Assembly (NCBI GenBank): GCA_019420305.1
Contig: JAHZHL010000009.1
Span: 39,228-52,032, forward strand
Source of the DNA: Bacillota bacterium
Lineage (GTDB): Bacteria; Bacillota; Clostridia; Peptostreptococcales; Anaerovoracaceae
Length of the DNA: 12,805 bases
Direction of reading: 5' to 3'
The translations under genes were made by a program, and so were the position numbers. Position 1 is the stretch's first letter. The number at the start of each line of letters is the position of its first letter. Below the pieces are notes generated by a model, which was given only the letters and a program-made list of their open reading frames with translations, was not told the DNA's origin and did not search any database. Positions 7,779 through 12,805 of the stretch are shown here, in pieces.

Positions 7779-7807
7779 TTGATTTATAATCCCTTTTCTA
7801 TTATAAT
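7779..7807 (+). promoter_or_regulatory. Probable promoter of the hydrolase-flavodoxin pair
   Basis: TTGATT at 7779-7784 and a perfect TATAAT at 7802-7807, spaced 17 bp, about 70 bp before the hydrolase ATG. An alternative upstream pair is TTGACA at 7723-7728 with TGGAAT at 7746-7751 (17 bp). The rest of the 240-bp gap after the tRNA shows nothing else beyond the terminator. Confidence 0.65.
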
Positions 7808-7875
7808 GCAAATATGAGGAAAAAACAACACAAAAGAAATAAACCTCTTTATGTGGCGAATGGAGGCGAGGCGGT

Positions 7876-8781
7876 ATGAAAACAAAAATGACCGTGGTTC
7901 TGCTCATTATGACACTGCTGTGCAGTCTGGCGGCAAGTGGCTGCGCGCAGACAGAAACGGAAAACCCGCCGGCTTCCCCGGAACCGGAGACGGCGAATCG
8001 AGGGGTGTCGGAACAGCCGATTTATGAGTTTGAGACGCGGGAACTGTACGCGGAACGTGACGGGCAGCGGATTTTCGGCCTCATTCATATTCCCCGAGGC
8101 GCGGGAGAGAAGATGCCGGCCGTTGTGTACTCCCATGGATTGGGAGGCTCCTATCACTATGGTTTGCAGTATGCGGAAGCGATGGCTGCCAGAGGTTATG
8201 TGGTTTACTGCTTTGATTTTTGCGGAGGAAGCCCGCAAAGCCGAAGCGATGGTTCTCCCTACGACATGTCGATTTTTACCGAGCAGGAGGACCTGGAAGC
8301 AGTGCTTTCCATGATACAGAATCTGGAATATGTAGACACCGATCATATCTTCCTGTTGGGAAGCAGCCAGGGCGGACTGGTTTCCGCGATTACGGCGGCG
8401 GATCACAGGGATGAGATCGCGGGAGCAGTACTGCTTTATCCGGCTTTTGTTCTGGTGGATGACGCGAAAGAGCGCTTTGATCGTCCAGGGGATGTGCCGG
8501 AAACGTATCCGCATCTGTTTATGACAGTGGGCAGAGCTTATTTTGAAGACTTATTGGATTATGACGTATACGCGGATATTGCGGATTTTGACAAGGATGT
8601 TCTGATTCTCCACGGAGATGAGGATTCGGTCGTTCCCCTTTCCTATTCGGAACGGGCGCTGGAGGTTTATCCTTCGGCGGAACTGAAGATCCTGCAGGGA
8701 GCGGGGCATGGGCTCAGCGGTAAAGACGCCCGAATCGCTATTGACTTTATGACACAGTATTATCATTCACATATCAATTAA
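7876..8781 (+). CDS. Lipoprotein alpha/beta hydrolase (esterase-like)
   Basis: 301 aa. The lipoprotein signal MKTKMTVVLLIMTLL..AASGC puts the lipidated cysteine at C23, followed by a Pro/Glu-rich linker to about residue 47. The hydrolase fold follows: oxyanion SHG (86-88), nucleophile elbow GSSQG (162-166, S164), acid D250 in HGDEDSVVP and base H278 in GAGHG, so the catalytic triad is complete. The layout resembles cinnamoyl or feruloyl esterases and similar serine esterases/peptidases of Clostridia; the substrate cannot be told. It would act on the outer face of the membrane. GGAGG at 7862-7866 lies 9 nt before ATG 7876. The flavodoxin gene follows after 18 bp with no terminator, so the two are probably one transcript. 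Confidence 0.92.
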   Translation: MKTKMTVVLLIMTLLCSLAASGCAQTETENPPASPEPETANRGVSEQPIYEFETRELYAERDGQRIFGLIHIPRGAGEKMPAVVYSHGLGGSYHYGLQYAEAMAARGYVVYCFDFCGGSPQSRSDGSPYDMSIFTEQEDLEAVLSMIQNLEYVDTDHIFLLGSSQGGLVSAITAADHRDEIAGAVLLYPAFVLVDDAKERFDRPGDVPETYPHLFMTVGRAYFEDLLDYDVYADIADFDKDVLILHGDEDSVVPLSYSERALEVYPSAELKILQGAGHGLSGKDARIAIDFMTQYYHSHIN

Positions 8782-8799
8782 AAAGAAAGGAAGATACCA

Positions 8800-9393
8800 A
8801 TGAAATCAAAACGAACTATTTCCGTCATTACTCTGGTGCTGGCCCTTGTCTTTCTGCTGGCTGCCTGTTCGGGAGGCGGATCAGCCTCCGCCCCGGAAAG
8901 TGAGAGTACGGCTTCCTCTGAAACCAGCGGCGTACAGGCGGAAGGGAAGACTCTGGTCGCGTATTTTTCCTACACGGGAAATACGGAAGCAGTCGCGCAG
9001 CAGATCGCGGATCTTATCGGTGGAACCCTTGCGGAAATTCAGCGGGCGGAAGACTATGGGGACCTGCAGTCGGAAGCGGAAGCGGAAATCCGGGACGGCG
9101 TTCATCCGGAAATTACGGTCAGCGCAGATAATGTGGAGGACTATGACACGATCTTTGTAGGATATCCCATATGGTGGGATGAGGCTCCGGCTATGATCGC
9201 CACATTCCTGGACTCTTATGACTTTTCGGGAAAAACGCTCATCCCGTTCTGCACCAGTTCCAGCGACTCGATTGATAACAGCCTGCATATTTTCAGCGAG
9301 CTTTGCCCGGACGCGGTCATCGCCGAGGGGCTGACTGCCAACGATGAGGCGGATATTGAGCCGTGGCTGCGGGATTTAGGCATGATTCAATAA
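8800..9393 (+). CDS. Lipoprotein flavodoxin
   Basis: 197 aa. A signal peptide ends in LLAAC (C23), then a Gly/Ser/Glu-rich linker to about residue 48. The flavodoxin domain starts TLVAYFSYTGNTEAVAQQI, where S57-T62 form the FMN phosphate-binding loop. The later VGYPIWWDEAP (120-130) and IPFCTSSSDSI (148-158) match the Flavodoxin_4-type branch. Members carry FMN and move single electrons or reduce quinone-like compounds. Here the signal places it outside the membrane, unlike classical cytosolic flavodoxins. The AAAGGAAG ribosome site is at 8786-8793. It lies 18 bp after the hydrolase, and its 3' end overlaps the convergent merR-type gene by 7 bp. Confidence 0.92.
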   Translation: MKSKRTISVITLVLALVFLLAACSGGGSASAPESESTASSETSGVQAEGKTLVAYFSYTGNTEAVAQQIADLIGGTLAEIQRAEDYGDLQSEAEAEIRDGVHPEITVSADNVEDYDTIFVGYPIWWDEAPAMIATFLDSYDFSGKTLIPFCTSSSDSIDNSLHIFSELCPDAVIAEGLTANDEADIEPWLRDLGMIQ

Positions 9394-9869
9394 TTTTCAC
9401 GGGGGTTGGTAGATTGAGAAGAGGAAAGGTGCCGCATGTTCTGCCGGAGCTCCCGGTATTTATCCGGCAGTTCATCCGCGGACAGAGAACGGACTTTCTC
9501 CTCTGTGCCGTCCTGTACAGCCTGGGTGTAATACCAGCACTTGAACTCCAGAAGTTCGAGTGCTTCTTTCATTTCCTCGATCTGTTTTATGACCGCTTCT
9601 CTTCTGGACTGAAACAATTCCAACCGCTCGGAAAGGGAGTCATCCCCTCTTTCGGCCATATCGGTGAACGCTTTGATTTCATTGATGGAAAGCCCGGACT
9701 TTTTCAGACATTCGATCACTTTCAGCCATTCATAATCCTTTTCGGTAAACATGCGGATTCCCCCGCTGGAACGCTCCACGAAAGGAAGGAGCCCCTTCTG
9801 ATCGTAGTAACGGAGCGTGGACGCGGGAACGCCGATAACTTTTGCCATTTCTCCAATTGTGTAAAGCAT
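9387..9869 (-). CDS. MerR-family regulator, NmlR/AdhR-like
   Basis: 160 aa from ATG at 9869-9867. An upstream in-frame TTG at 9875 sits only 1 nt from the AGGAG (9877-9881), whereas the ATG has a 7-nt gap, so I chose the ATG. The MerR helix-turn-helix and wing cover residues 2-70 (YTIGEMAKVIGVPASTLRYY, then RMFTEKD), and a dimerising coiled coil covers about 78-110. Cysteines are C54 (VIECLKKSG) and C111. A single conserved cysteine near position 52-54 is the electrophile sensor in AdhR and NmlR, and C54 fits that place. Such proteins activate genes against aldehydes and thiol stress by twisting a promoter with an over-long spacer. Exactly such a promoter lies between this gene and the divergent alcohol dehydrogenase. 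The ligand is inferred, not shown. Confidence 0.9.
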   Translation of the reverse strand: MLYTIGEMAKVIGVPASTLRYYDQKGLLPFVERSSGGIRMFTEKDYEWLKVIECLKKSGLSINEIKAFTDMAERGDDSLSERLELFQSRREAVIKQIEEMKEALELLEFKCWYYTQAVQDGTEEKVRSLSADELPDKYRELRQNMRHLSSSQSTNPRENY

Positions 9870-9876
9870 AATCAAT

Positions 9877-9881
9877 CTCCT
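9877..9881 (-). promoter_or_regulatory. Ribosome binding site deciding the merR-type start
   Basis: CTCCT on the plus strand reads AGGAG on the minus strand. It is 7 nt from ATG 9869 and 1 nt from TTG 9875, which favours the ATG. Confidence 0.8.
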
Positions 9882-9892
9882 GAAAAAAACTA

Positions 9893-9923
9893 TTGACTTA
9901 AAGTTAAGTTTAAGTTGTATTAT
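9893..9923 (+). promoter_or_regulatory. MerR-controlled promoter of the alcohol dehydrogenase
   Basis: TTGACT at 9893-9898 and TATTAT at 9918-9923, spaced 19 bp instead of 17. The long spacer is the hallmark of MerR-activated promoters, where the bound regulator must unwind DNA to align the two boxes. The dyad at 9897-9914 fills the spacer. Confidence 0.8.
9897..9914. promoter_or_regulatory. MerR-type operator (18-bp inverted repeat)
   Basis: CTTAAAG-TTAA-GTTTAAG: the outer CTTAAA/TTTAAG halves are perfect inverted repeats. From memory, the B. subtilis AdhR site is CTTAAAG-N4-CTTTAAG, which this matches except for one base. It lies inside the 19-bp spacer of the dehydrogenase promoter. A further exact CTTAAAG half-site lies at 9927-9933, near a GTTTAAA at 9946-9952. 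Confidence 0.8.
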
Positions 9924-9935
9924 AAGCTTAAAGAT

Positions 9936-9964
9936 ATTATATAAAGTTTAAATTTAAAAGTCAA
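9936..9964 (-). promoter_or_regulatory. Promoter of the merR-type gene
   Basis: On the minus strand TTGACT (9964-9959) and a perfect TATAAT (9941-9936) are spaced 17 bp. Transcription would begin near 9929, almost opposite the start predicted for the dehydrogenase promoter, so the two promoters overlap and the regulator could repress itself. Confidence 0.75.
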
Positions 9965-9990
9965 CTTAGAATCAGAATGGAGGCAGAAGA

Positions 9991-11169
9991 ATGAATGGTT
10001 ATCAATTTTTCGCGCCAACCAGGGTGCTCTTCGGCACCGGAGCGCTGAATCAGCTGCACAAACAGGTAATGCCGGGGAAAAAGGCTCTGCTTGTGATTTC
10101 AAATGGAACTTCGGCGGTTAAAAACGGATCTCTTGCCCGCACAGAGGAAGAACTGAAAGCCGCGGGCTGCGATTATGTGATCTTTAACAAAGTAGCGGCC
10201 AATCCCCTTAAGTCCGTGGTGGAAGAAGGCGCCAGGACGGCCAGAAAAGAGGCTTGCGATTTTATTGTGGCTCTGGGCGGGGGAAGTGTGATGGATGCCG
10301 CGAAGATTATGGCAATGCTGGCTCCCCAGCCTTCCGACGATCTCTGGGACTATGCGTTCGGCAAAACAGGCAGGCGCAGGCCGCTGGACAAGGAGCCGCT
10401 TCCGTGGGTTGCGATTACGACTTCCGCGGGAACCGGCAGCGAGGTCGATCAGGCGGGCGTCATCACAAATCCGGACACCAATGAAAAGATCGGGCTCGGC
10501 GGCGCGGATTCCCTCTTCGCGGTTCTGGCGATTGTGGATCCGGAACTTATGAAGACGGTGCCGCCAAAGTTTACCGCGTACCAGGGGTTTGACGCGCTGT
10601 TCCATTCTCTGGAAGGCTATATCGCCAACGTTCACAATCCCATGAGTGATATGGTGGAACGCACGGCCATTGAACAGATCGGAAAATATCTGGCGCGCGC
10701 CGTAAAGGACGGAAATGACATGGAGGCAAGGGAAGCGGTTGCCTTTGCCAATACACTTTCTGGCTATTCTATGGTAGTGGGAGCCTGCACCAGTGAACAT
10801 TCTATGGAACACGCCATGAGCGCCTTTCATCCGGAACTCCCTCACGGAGCGGGGCTCATTATGATTTCCAGAGAGTACTTTAAATTCTGGATTGACCGGC
10901 ATGTCTGCGATGAACGTTTTGTAGATATGGCGAGATTCCTGGGAAAAGCAGACGCCGCGAAACCGGAGGACTTCCTCGATGCCCTTGAAGCCCTTCAAAA
11001 GGACTGCGGTGTGGCGGATCTTAAAATATCGGACTATGGAATTCAAAAAGAAGAATGCATGGCGATGGCAAAGAACGCCAGGGAAACCATGGGAATGCTT
11101 TTCGCCTGCGACCCGGCGGAGACGACGGATGAAGAGATTGCCGGAATTTATGAGCGAGCCTATCGGTAA
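9991..11169 (+). CDS. Iron-containing alcohol dehydrogenase
   Basis: 392 aa, normal for group III (Fe-type) dehydrogenases. The nucleotide-binding motif is GGGSVMDAAK (97-105 region), followed by TTSAGTGSEV (143-152). The metal ligands expected from the family are D201 and H205 (GFDALFHSLE), H270 (SEH) and H285 (PHGAGL), all present. The cytosolic enzyme interconverts aldehydes or ketones and alcohols with NAD(P)H; the substrate is not predictable, and butanol, lactaldehyde or methylglyoxal-type roles all occur in the family. GGAGG at 9979-9983 lies 7 nt before the ATG. It is divergent from the MerR-type regulator and carries that protein's operator in its promoter, so aldehyde or electrophile induction is likely. 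The 150 bp after its stop hold a 5-bp GC hairpin (11198-11212) without a U-tract and the next promoter. Confidence 0.95.
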   Translation: MNGYQFFAPTRVLFGTGALNQLHKQVMPGKKALLVISNGTSAVKNGSLARTEEELKAAGCDYVIFNKVAANPLKSVVEEGARTARKEACDFIVALGGGSVMDAAKIMAMLAPQPSDDLWDYAFGKTGRRRPLDKEPLPWVAITTSAGTGSEVDQAGVITNPDTNEKIGLGGADSLFAVLAIVDPELMKTVPPKFTAYQGFDALFHSLEGYIANVHNPMSDMVERTAIEQIGKYLARAVKDGNDMEAREAVAFANTLSGYSMVVGACTSEHSMEHAMSAFHPELPHGAGLIMISREYFKFWIDRHVCDERFVDMARFLGKADAAKPEDFLDALEALQKDCGVADLKISDYGIQKEECMAMAKNARETMGMLFACDPAETTDEEIAGIYERAYR

Positions 11170-11241
11170 ACCTGTCAGAAGAAAGACTGCCGCGTGCCGG
11201 GGGCTATCCCCGCGCGAATCCTGTTACCGCCCAAAGAGGCA

Positions 11242-11270
11242 TTGAACGCTAGGCGCTTTTCGGTTATAAT
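11242..11270 (+). promoter_or_regulatory. Sigma-A promoter of the 136-aa protein / nuclease operon
   Basis: TTGAAC at 11242-11247 and a perfect TATAAT at 11265-11270, spaced 17 bp. It gives a leader of about 43 nt before the TTG start at 11320. Confidence 0.8.
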
Positions 11271-11305
11271 TTTTTCTGGAAAGCCGCGGGACGCTCTGTT
11301 CCGGG

Positions 11306-11312
11306 AGAGGAG
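11306..11312 (+). promoter_or_regulatory. Ribosome binding site deciding the TTG start at 11320
   Basis: AGAGGAG lies 7 nt before TTG 11320. The in-frame GTG at 11194 would lie upstream of the promoter, so the longer reading is unlikely. Confidence 0.8.
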
Positions 11313-11319
11313 CGAGACT

Positions 11320-11730
11320 TTGATTTTAGTTGCTTGTGCAGATGATAATCTGGGAATGCTGTTTCACGGCAGACGGCAGTCCTGGGATCGGCGGGTGCGT
11401 GAAGCAGTTTTAGAAAGCTGTGGAAAGCGCCCGCTCTGGATGAACCGATATTCGGCAAAACAGTTCGCTGACAGGAAGGGCGATGTCCGGATCCATGAGG
11501 ATTTTCTCTTCAAAGCGGGACCGGGAGACTGGTGCTTTGTGGAAACGGACAGCGCGCGGGCTGTGGAAAAGCGGATAGAAACCATTGTCTTGTACCGGTG
11601 GAATCGGGTGTATCCGGCTGATTTCTGGTTCGACATCCCCCTTGCGGATCACGGATGGAACCTTGTAGAAACCAGCGACTTCAAAGGCTTTTCCCATGAA
11701 AAAATAACGAAGGAGATTTATATAAAATGA
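11320..11730 (+). CDS. Conserved cytosolic protein of unknown function, 136 aa, coupled to the nuclease gene
   Basis: The frame is open from a GTG at 11194, but the promoter at 11242-11270 and the AGAGGAG at 11306-11312 point to TTG 11320, giving 136 aa. There is no signal peptide or membrane segment. Distinct stretches are DDNLGMLFHGRRQSWDRRVRE (8-28, shown only in outline), LWMNRYSAKQF (39-49), DWCFVET (70-76), LYRWNRVYPADFWFD (91-105) and a C-terminal SDFKGFSHEKITKEIY. I recall similar Clostridia proteins, often auto-labelled ribonuclease Z, but the HxHxDH metal motif of RNase Z is absent here, so I do not adopt that name. Its stop overlaps the start of the nuclease lipoprotein gene (ATGA at 11727-11730), so translation of the two is probably coupled. 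Function unknown. Confidence 0.8.
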   Translation: MILVACADDNLGMLFHGRRQSWDRRVREAVLESCGKRPLWMNRYSAKQFADRKGDVRIHEDFLFKAGPGDWCFVETDSARAVEKRIETIVLYRWNRVYPADFWFDIPLADHGWNLVETSDFKGFSHEKITKEIYIK

Positions 11731-12668
11731 AAAGACGAATGCTCAGTCTGGCCGCGATCCTTTTGATCTGTCTGCTCAGTATTGCGGGCTGTTCTTCCGG
11801 ACAGACCGGATCGGAGACGGGCAGCGCGGGAGGAAACGCCGCGGCGGAATCTTCGGCTTCCGAAAGCGCGCGGGCGGATTCTCCGGGACAGGTTCCGGCC
11901 TACTCGGGAAAGCCATACATTGTAATCAATGACAATCAGCCGGATTTTGAAGAAGGGGATTTTCAGAAAGAATCCTTTGAATCCTACAGCGAGCTGGACA
12001 GCCTTGGCAGATGCGGCGCGGCGTTTGCCAATATCGGAACAGATCAGATGCCTCATAAAGAACGGGAAAGCATCGGTATGATAAAGCCTTCGGGCTGGAA
12101 GACCCAGAGATACGAAGAGGTAGACGGAAAGTATCTTTACAACCGGTGCCACCTGATCGGATATCAACTGACAGGAGAAAATGCCAATGAACGCAATCTG
12201 ATTACCGGCACCAGGGCGATGAATGTAGATGGAATGCTTCCTTTTGAGAACATGACGGCGGATTACATAAAAGAAACGGGAAACCATGTTCTTTATCGGG
12301 TGACGCCGATATTTGAGGGCGACAATCTGGTAGCCAGCGGCGTGCAGATGGAGGCGGAGTCCGTGGAAGACGGCGGCGAGGGAATCTGTTTCAATGTGTA
12401 CGTTTATAACAACCAACCGGGAATTGAAATTGATTATGCCACAGGAGAAAGCCGGCGTGTGGAAGAAACTTCTGGAACAGCAGGCGGGCAGAGGACGGAA
12501 AGCGGGGAACAGGGTTCCTACGTTCTGAATACCAATACTCACAAATTCCACCGGCCGACGTGCAGCAGCGTATCGGATATGAAAGCCGCGAACCGGGAGG
12601 ATTTTGAAGGCAGCCGGGCGGAGCTGCTGCGGCAGGGGTATGAGCCGTGTCAGAATTGCAATCCGTAA
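11727..12668 (+). CDS. Lipoprotein DNA/RNA non-specific endonuclease with C-terminal Cys-rich tail
   Basis: 313 aa. A lipoprotein signal ends in SIAGC (C22), followed by a low-complexity Ser/Ala/Gly/Glu linker (23-58). The nuclease domain (about 60-235) carries LYNRCHLIGYQLTGENANERNL, given here by its key residues: H142 in NRCH is the expected general base (DRGH in classic members) and N157 in ANERNL the expected metal ligand. The ending GTRAMN matches streptococcal-type secreted DNases and EndA. The C-terminal region (264-313) has H275-x3-C279 and C308-x2-C311, a likely small zinc-binding unit. The enzyme would cut nucleic acids at the cell surface for nutrient recovery, DNA uptake or defence against extracellular DNA. 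Its ATG at 11727 overlaps the stop of the 136-aa gene; AAGGAG at 11710-11715 supplies the ribosome site. Confidence 0.92.
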   Translation: MKRRMLSLAAILLICLLSIAGCSSGQTGSETGSAGGNAAAESSASESARADSPGQVPAYSGKPYIVINDNQPDFEEGDFQKESFESYSELDSLGRCGAAFANIGTDQMPHKERESIGMIKPSGWKTQRYEEVDGKYLYNRCHLIGYQLTGENANERNLITGTRAMNVDGMLPFENMTADYIKETGNHVLYRVTPIFEGDNLVASGVQMEAESVEDGGEGICFNVYVYNNQPGIEIDYATGESRRVEETSGTAGGQRTESGEQGSYVLNTNTHKFHRPTCSSVSDMKAANREDFEGSRAELLRQGYEPCQNCNP

Positions 12669-12702
12669 ATCGGGGAATTTGAAAAAATATGCGAATTAAT
12701 GA

Positions 12703-12731
12703 TTGACAAATGTGAGGCTTTCTTGTAGAAT
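12703..12731 (+). promoter_or_regulatory. Promoter of tRNA-Leu (copy 2)
   Basis: A perfect TTGACA at 12703-12708 and TAGAAT at 12726-12731, spaced 17 bp, 21 bp before the tRNA. The sequence differs from the copy 1 promoter, so each tRNA has its own. No terminator is evident between the nuclease stop and this promoter. Confidence 0.8.
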
Positions 12732-12752
12732 AGTACAGGTAAGCCAACATAT

Positions 12753-12805
12753 GCGGATATGGCGGAACTGGCAGACGCGCACGGTTCAGGTCCGTGTGAA
12801 TATTG
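12753..12805 (+). tRNA. tRNA-Leu(CAG), copy 2, 3' end off right edge
   Basis: 53 nt identical to the first 53 nt of copy 1 (7547-7599), covering the acceptor 5' strand, D arm, anticodon arm with CAG and part of the variable arm. The rest lies outside the window, so its integrity cannot be judged. Confidence 0.93.

Noticed and set aside
7506..7817. 103-aa plus-strand ORF (MYTNSCESEK..., containing RIWRNWQTRTVQVRV)
   Set aside because: It reads straight through the tRNA-Leu gene and its terminator; this is a familiar spurious translation of a leucine tRNA.
9363..9896. 177-aa plus-strand ORF
   Set aside because: Antisense to the MerR-type gene, which has a clear helix-turn-helix and ribosome site.
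10099..11046. 315-aa minus-strand ORF
   Set aside because: Antisense shadow of the iron alcohol dehydrogenase, whose motifs are complete.
11198..11212. Hairpin CGGGG-GCTAT-CCCCG as terminator of the alcohol dehydrogenase
   Set aside because: Only a 5-bp stem and no following T-tract, so it does not qualify as an intrinsic terminator.
11194..11319. Longer 178-aa reading of the 136-aa protein from GTG 11194
   Set aside because: This start lies upstream of the best promoter (11242-11270), has no ribosome site, and the extra residues look non-coding.
11718..12551. 277-aa minus-strand ORF
   Set aside because: Antisense shadow of the lipoprotein nuclease.
1..12805. CRISPR array, insertion sequence, phage or defence operon
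   Set aside because: No regularly spaced repeats, no transposase or integrase, and no recognisable defence domains on either strand. The only clear repeat is the tRNA-Leu pair.

Overview
The window looks like chromosomal DNA of a low-to-mid GC Gram-positive anaerobe of the class Clostridia, most likely a Lachnospiraceae-like or related gut organism. The reasons are strong AGGAGG-type ribosome binding sites, some TTG and GTG starts, sigma-A type promoters with 16-19 bp spacers, several lipoprotein signal peptides, a BspA-like surface protein with Ig-like and Fn3-like tails, and the block mtaB / HIT / rpsU / yqeY familiar from this group. This placement is inference from gene content; there is no rRNA in the window.

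Layout. (1) 1-972, minus strand: 5' part of an exported M23 metallopeptidase, cut by the left edge. (2) 1085-3882, plus strand: a housekeeping run of mtaB (tRNA methylthiotransferase), an unrecognised 55-aa membrane peptide, a HIT-family protein, then rpsU (ribosomal protein S21, own promoter) and a yqeY-like gene, closed by a clear intrinsic terminator. (3) 3966-7457: a 1163-aa secreted protein with leucine-rich repeats of the BspA type, an unrecognised helical middle, Ig-like domains and a very basic Fn3-like C-terminus. (4) 7547-7634: tRNA-Leu(CAG) with promoter and terminator. (5) 7876-9393: a lipoprotein alpha/beta hydrolase followed at 18 bp by a lipoprotein flavodoxin. (6) 9387-11169: a minus-strand MerR-family regulator of the NmlR/AdhR kind facing away from an iron-type alcohol dehydrogenase, with a textbook MerR operator in a 19-bp promoter spacer between them. 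(7) 11242-12668: a two-gene operon of an unknown 136-aa cytosolic protein and a lipoprotein DNA/RNA nuclease, joined by an ATGA overlap. (8) 12753-12805: start of a second tRNA-Leu(CAG), identical over all visible 53 bases to the first.

How the parts work together. Region 2 serves translation (tRNA modification and ribosome). Regions 3, 5 and 7 are mostly exported proteins: four lipoprotein-type genes (the M23 enzyme less certainly) and one large secreted protein. Region 6 reads as a carbonyl or thiol-stress response unit in which the MerR protein controls the dehydrogenase and probably itself. I find no CRISPR array, transposase, phage gene or clear defence system. The least described items are the 55-aa peptide, the 136-aa protein coupled to the nuclease, and the helical middle domain of the large surface protein.
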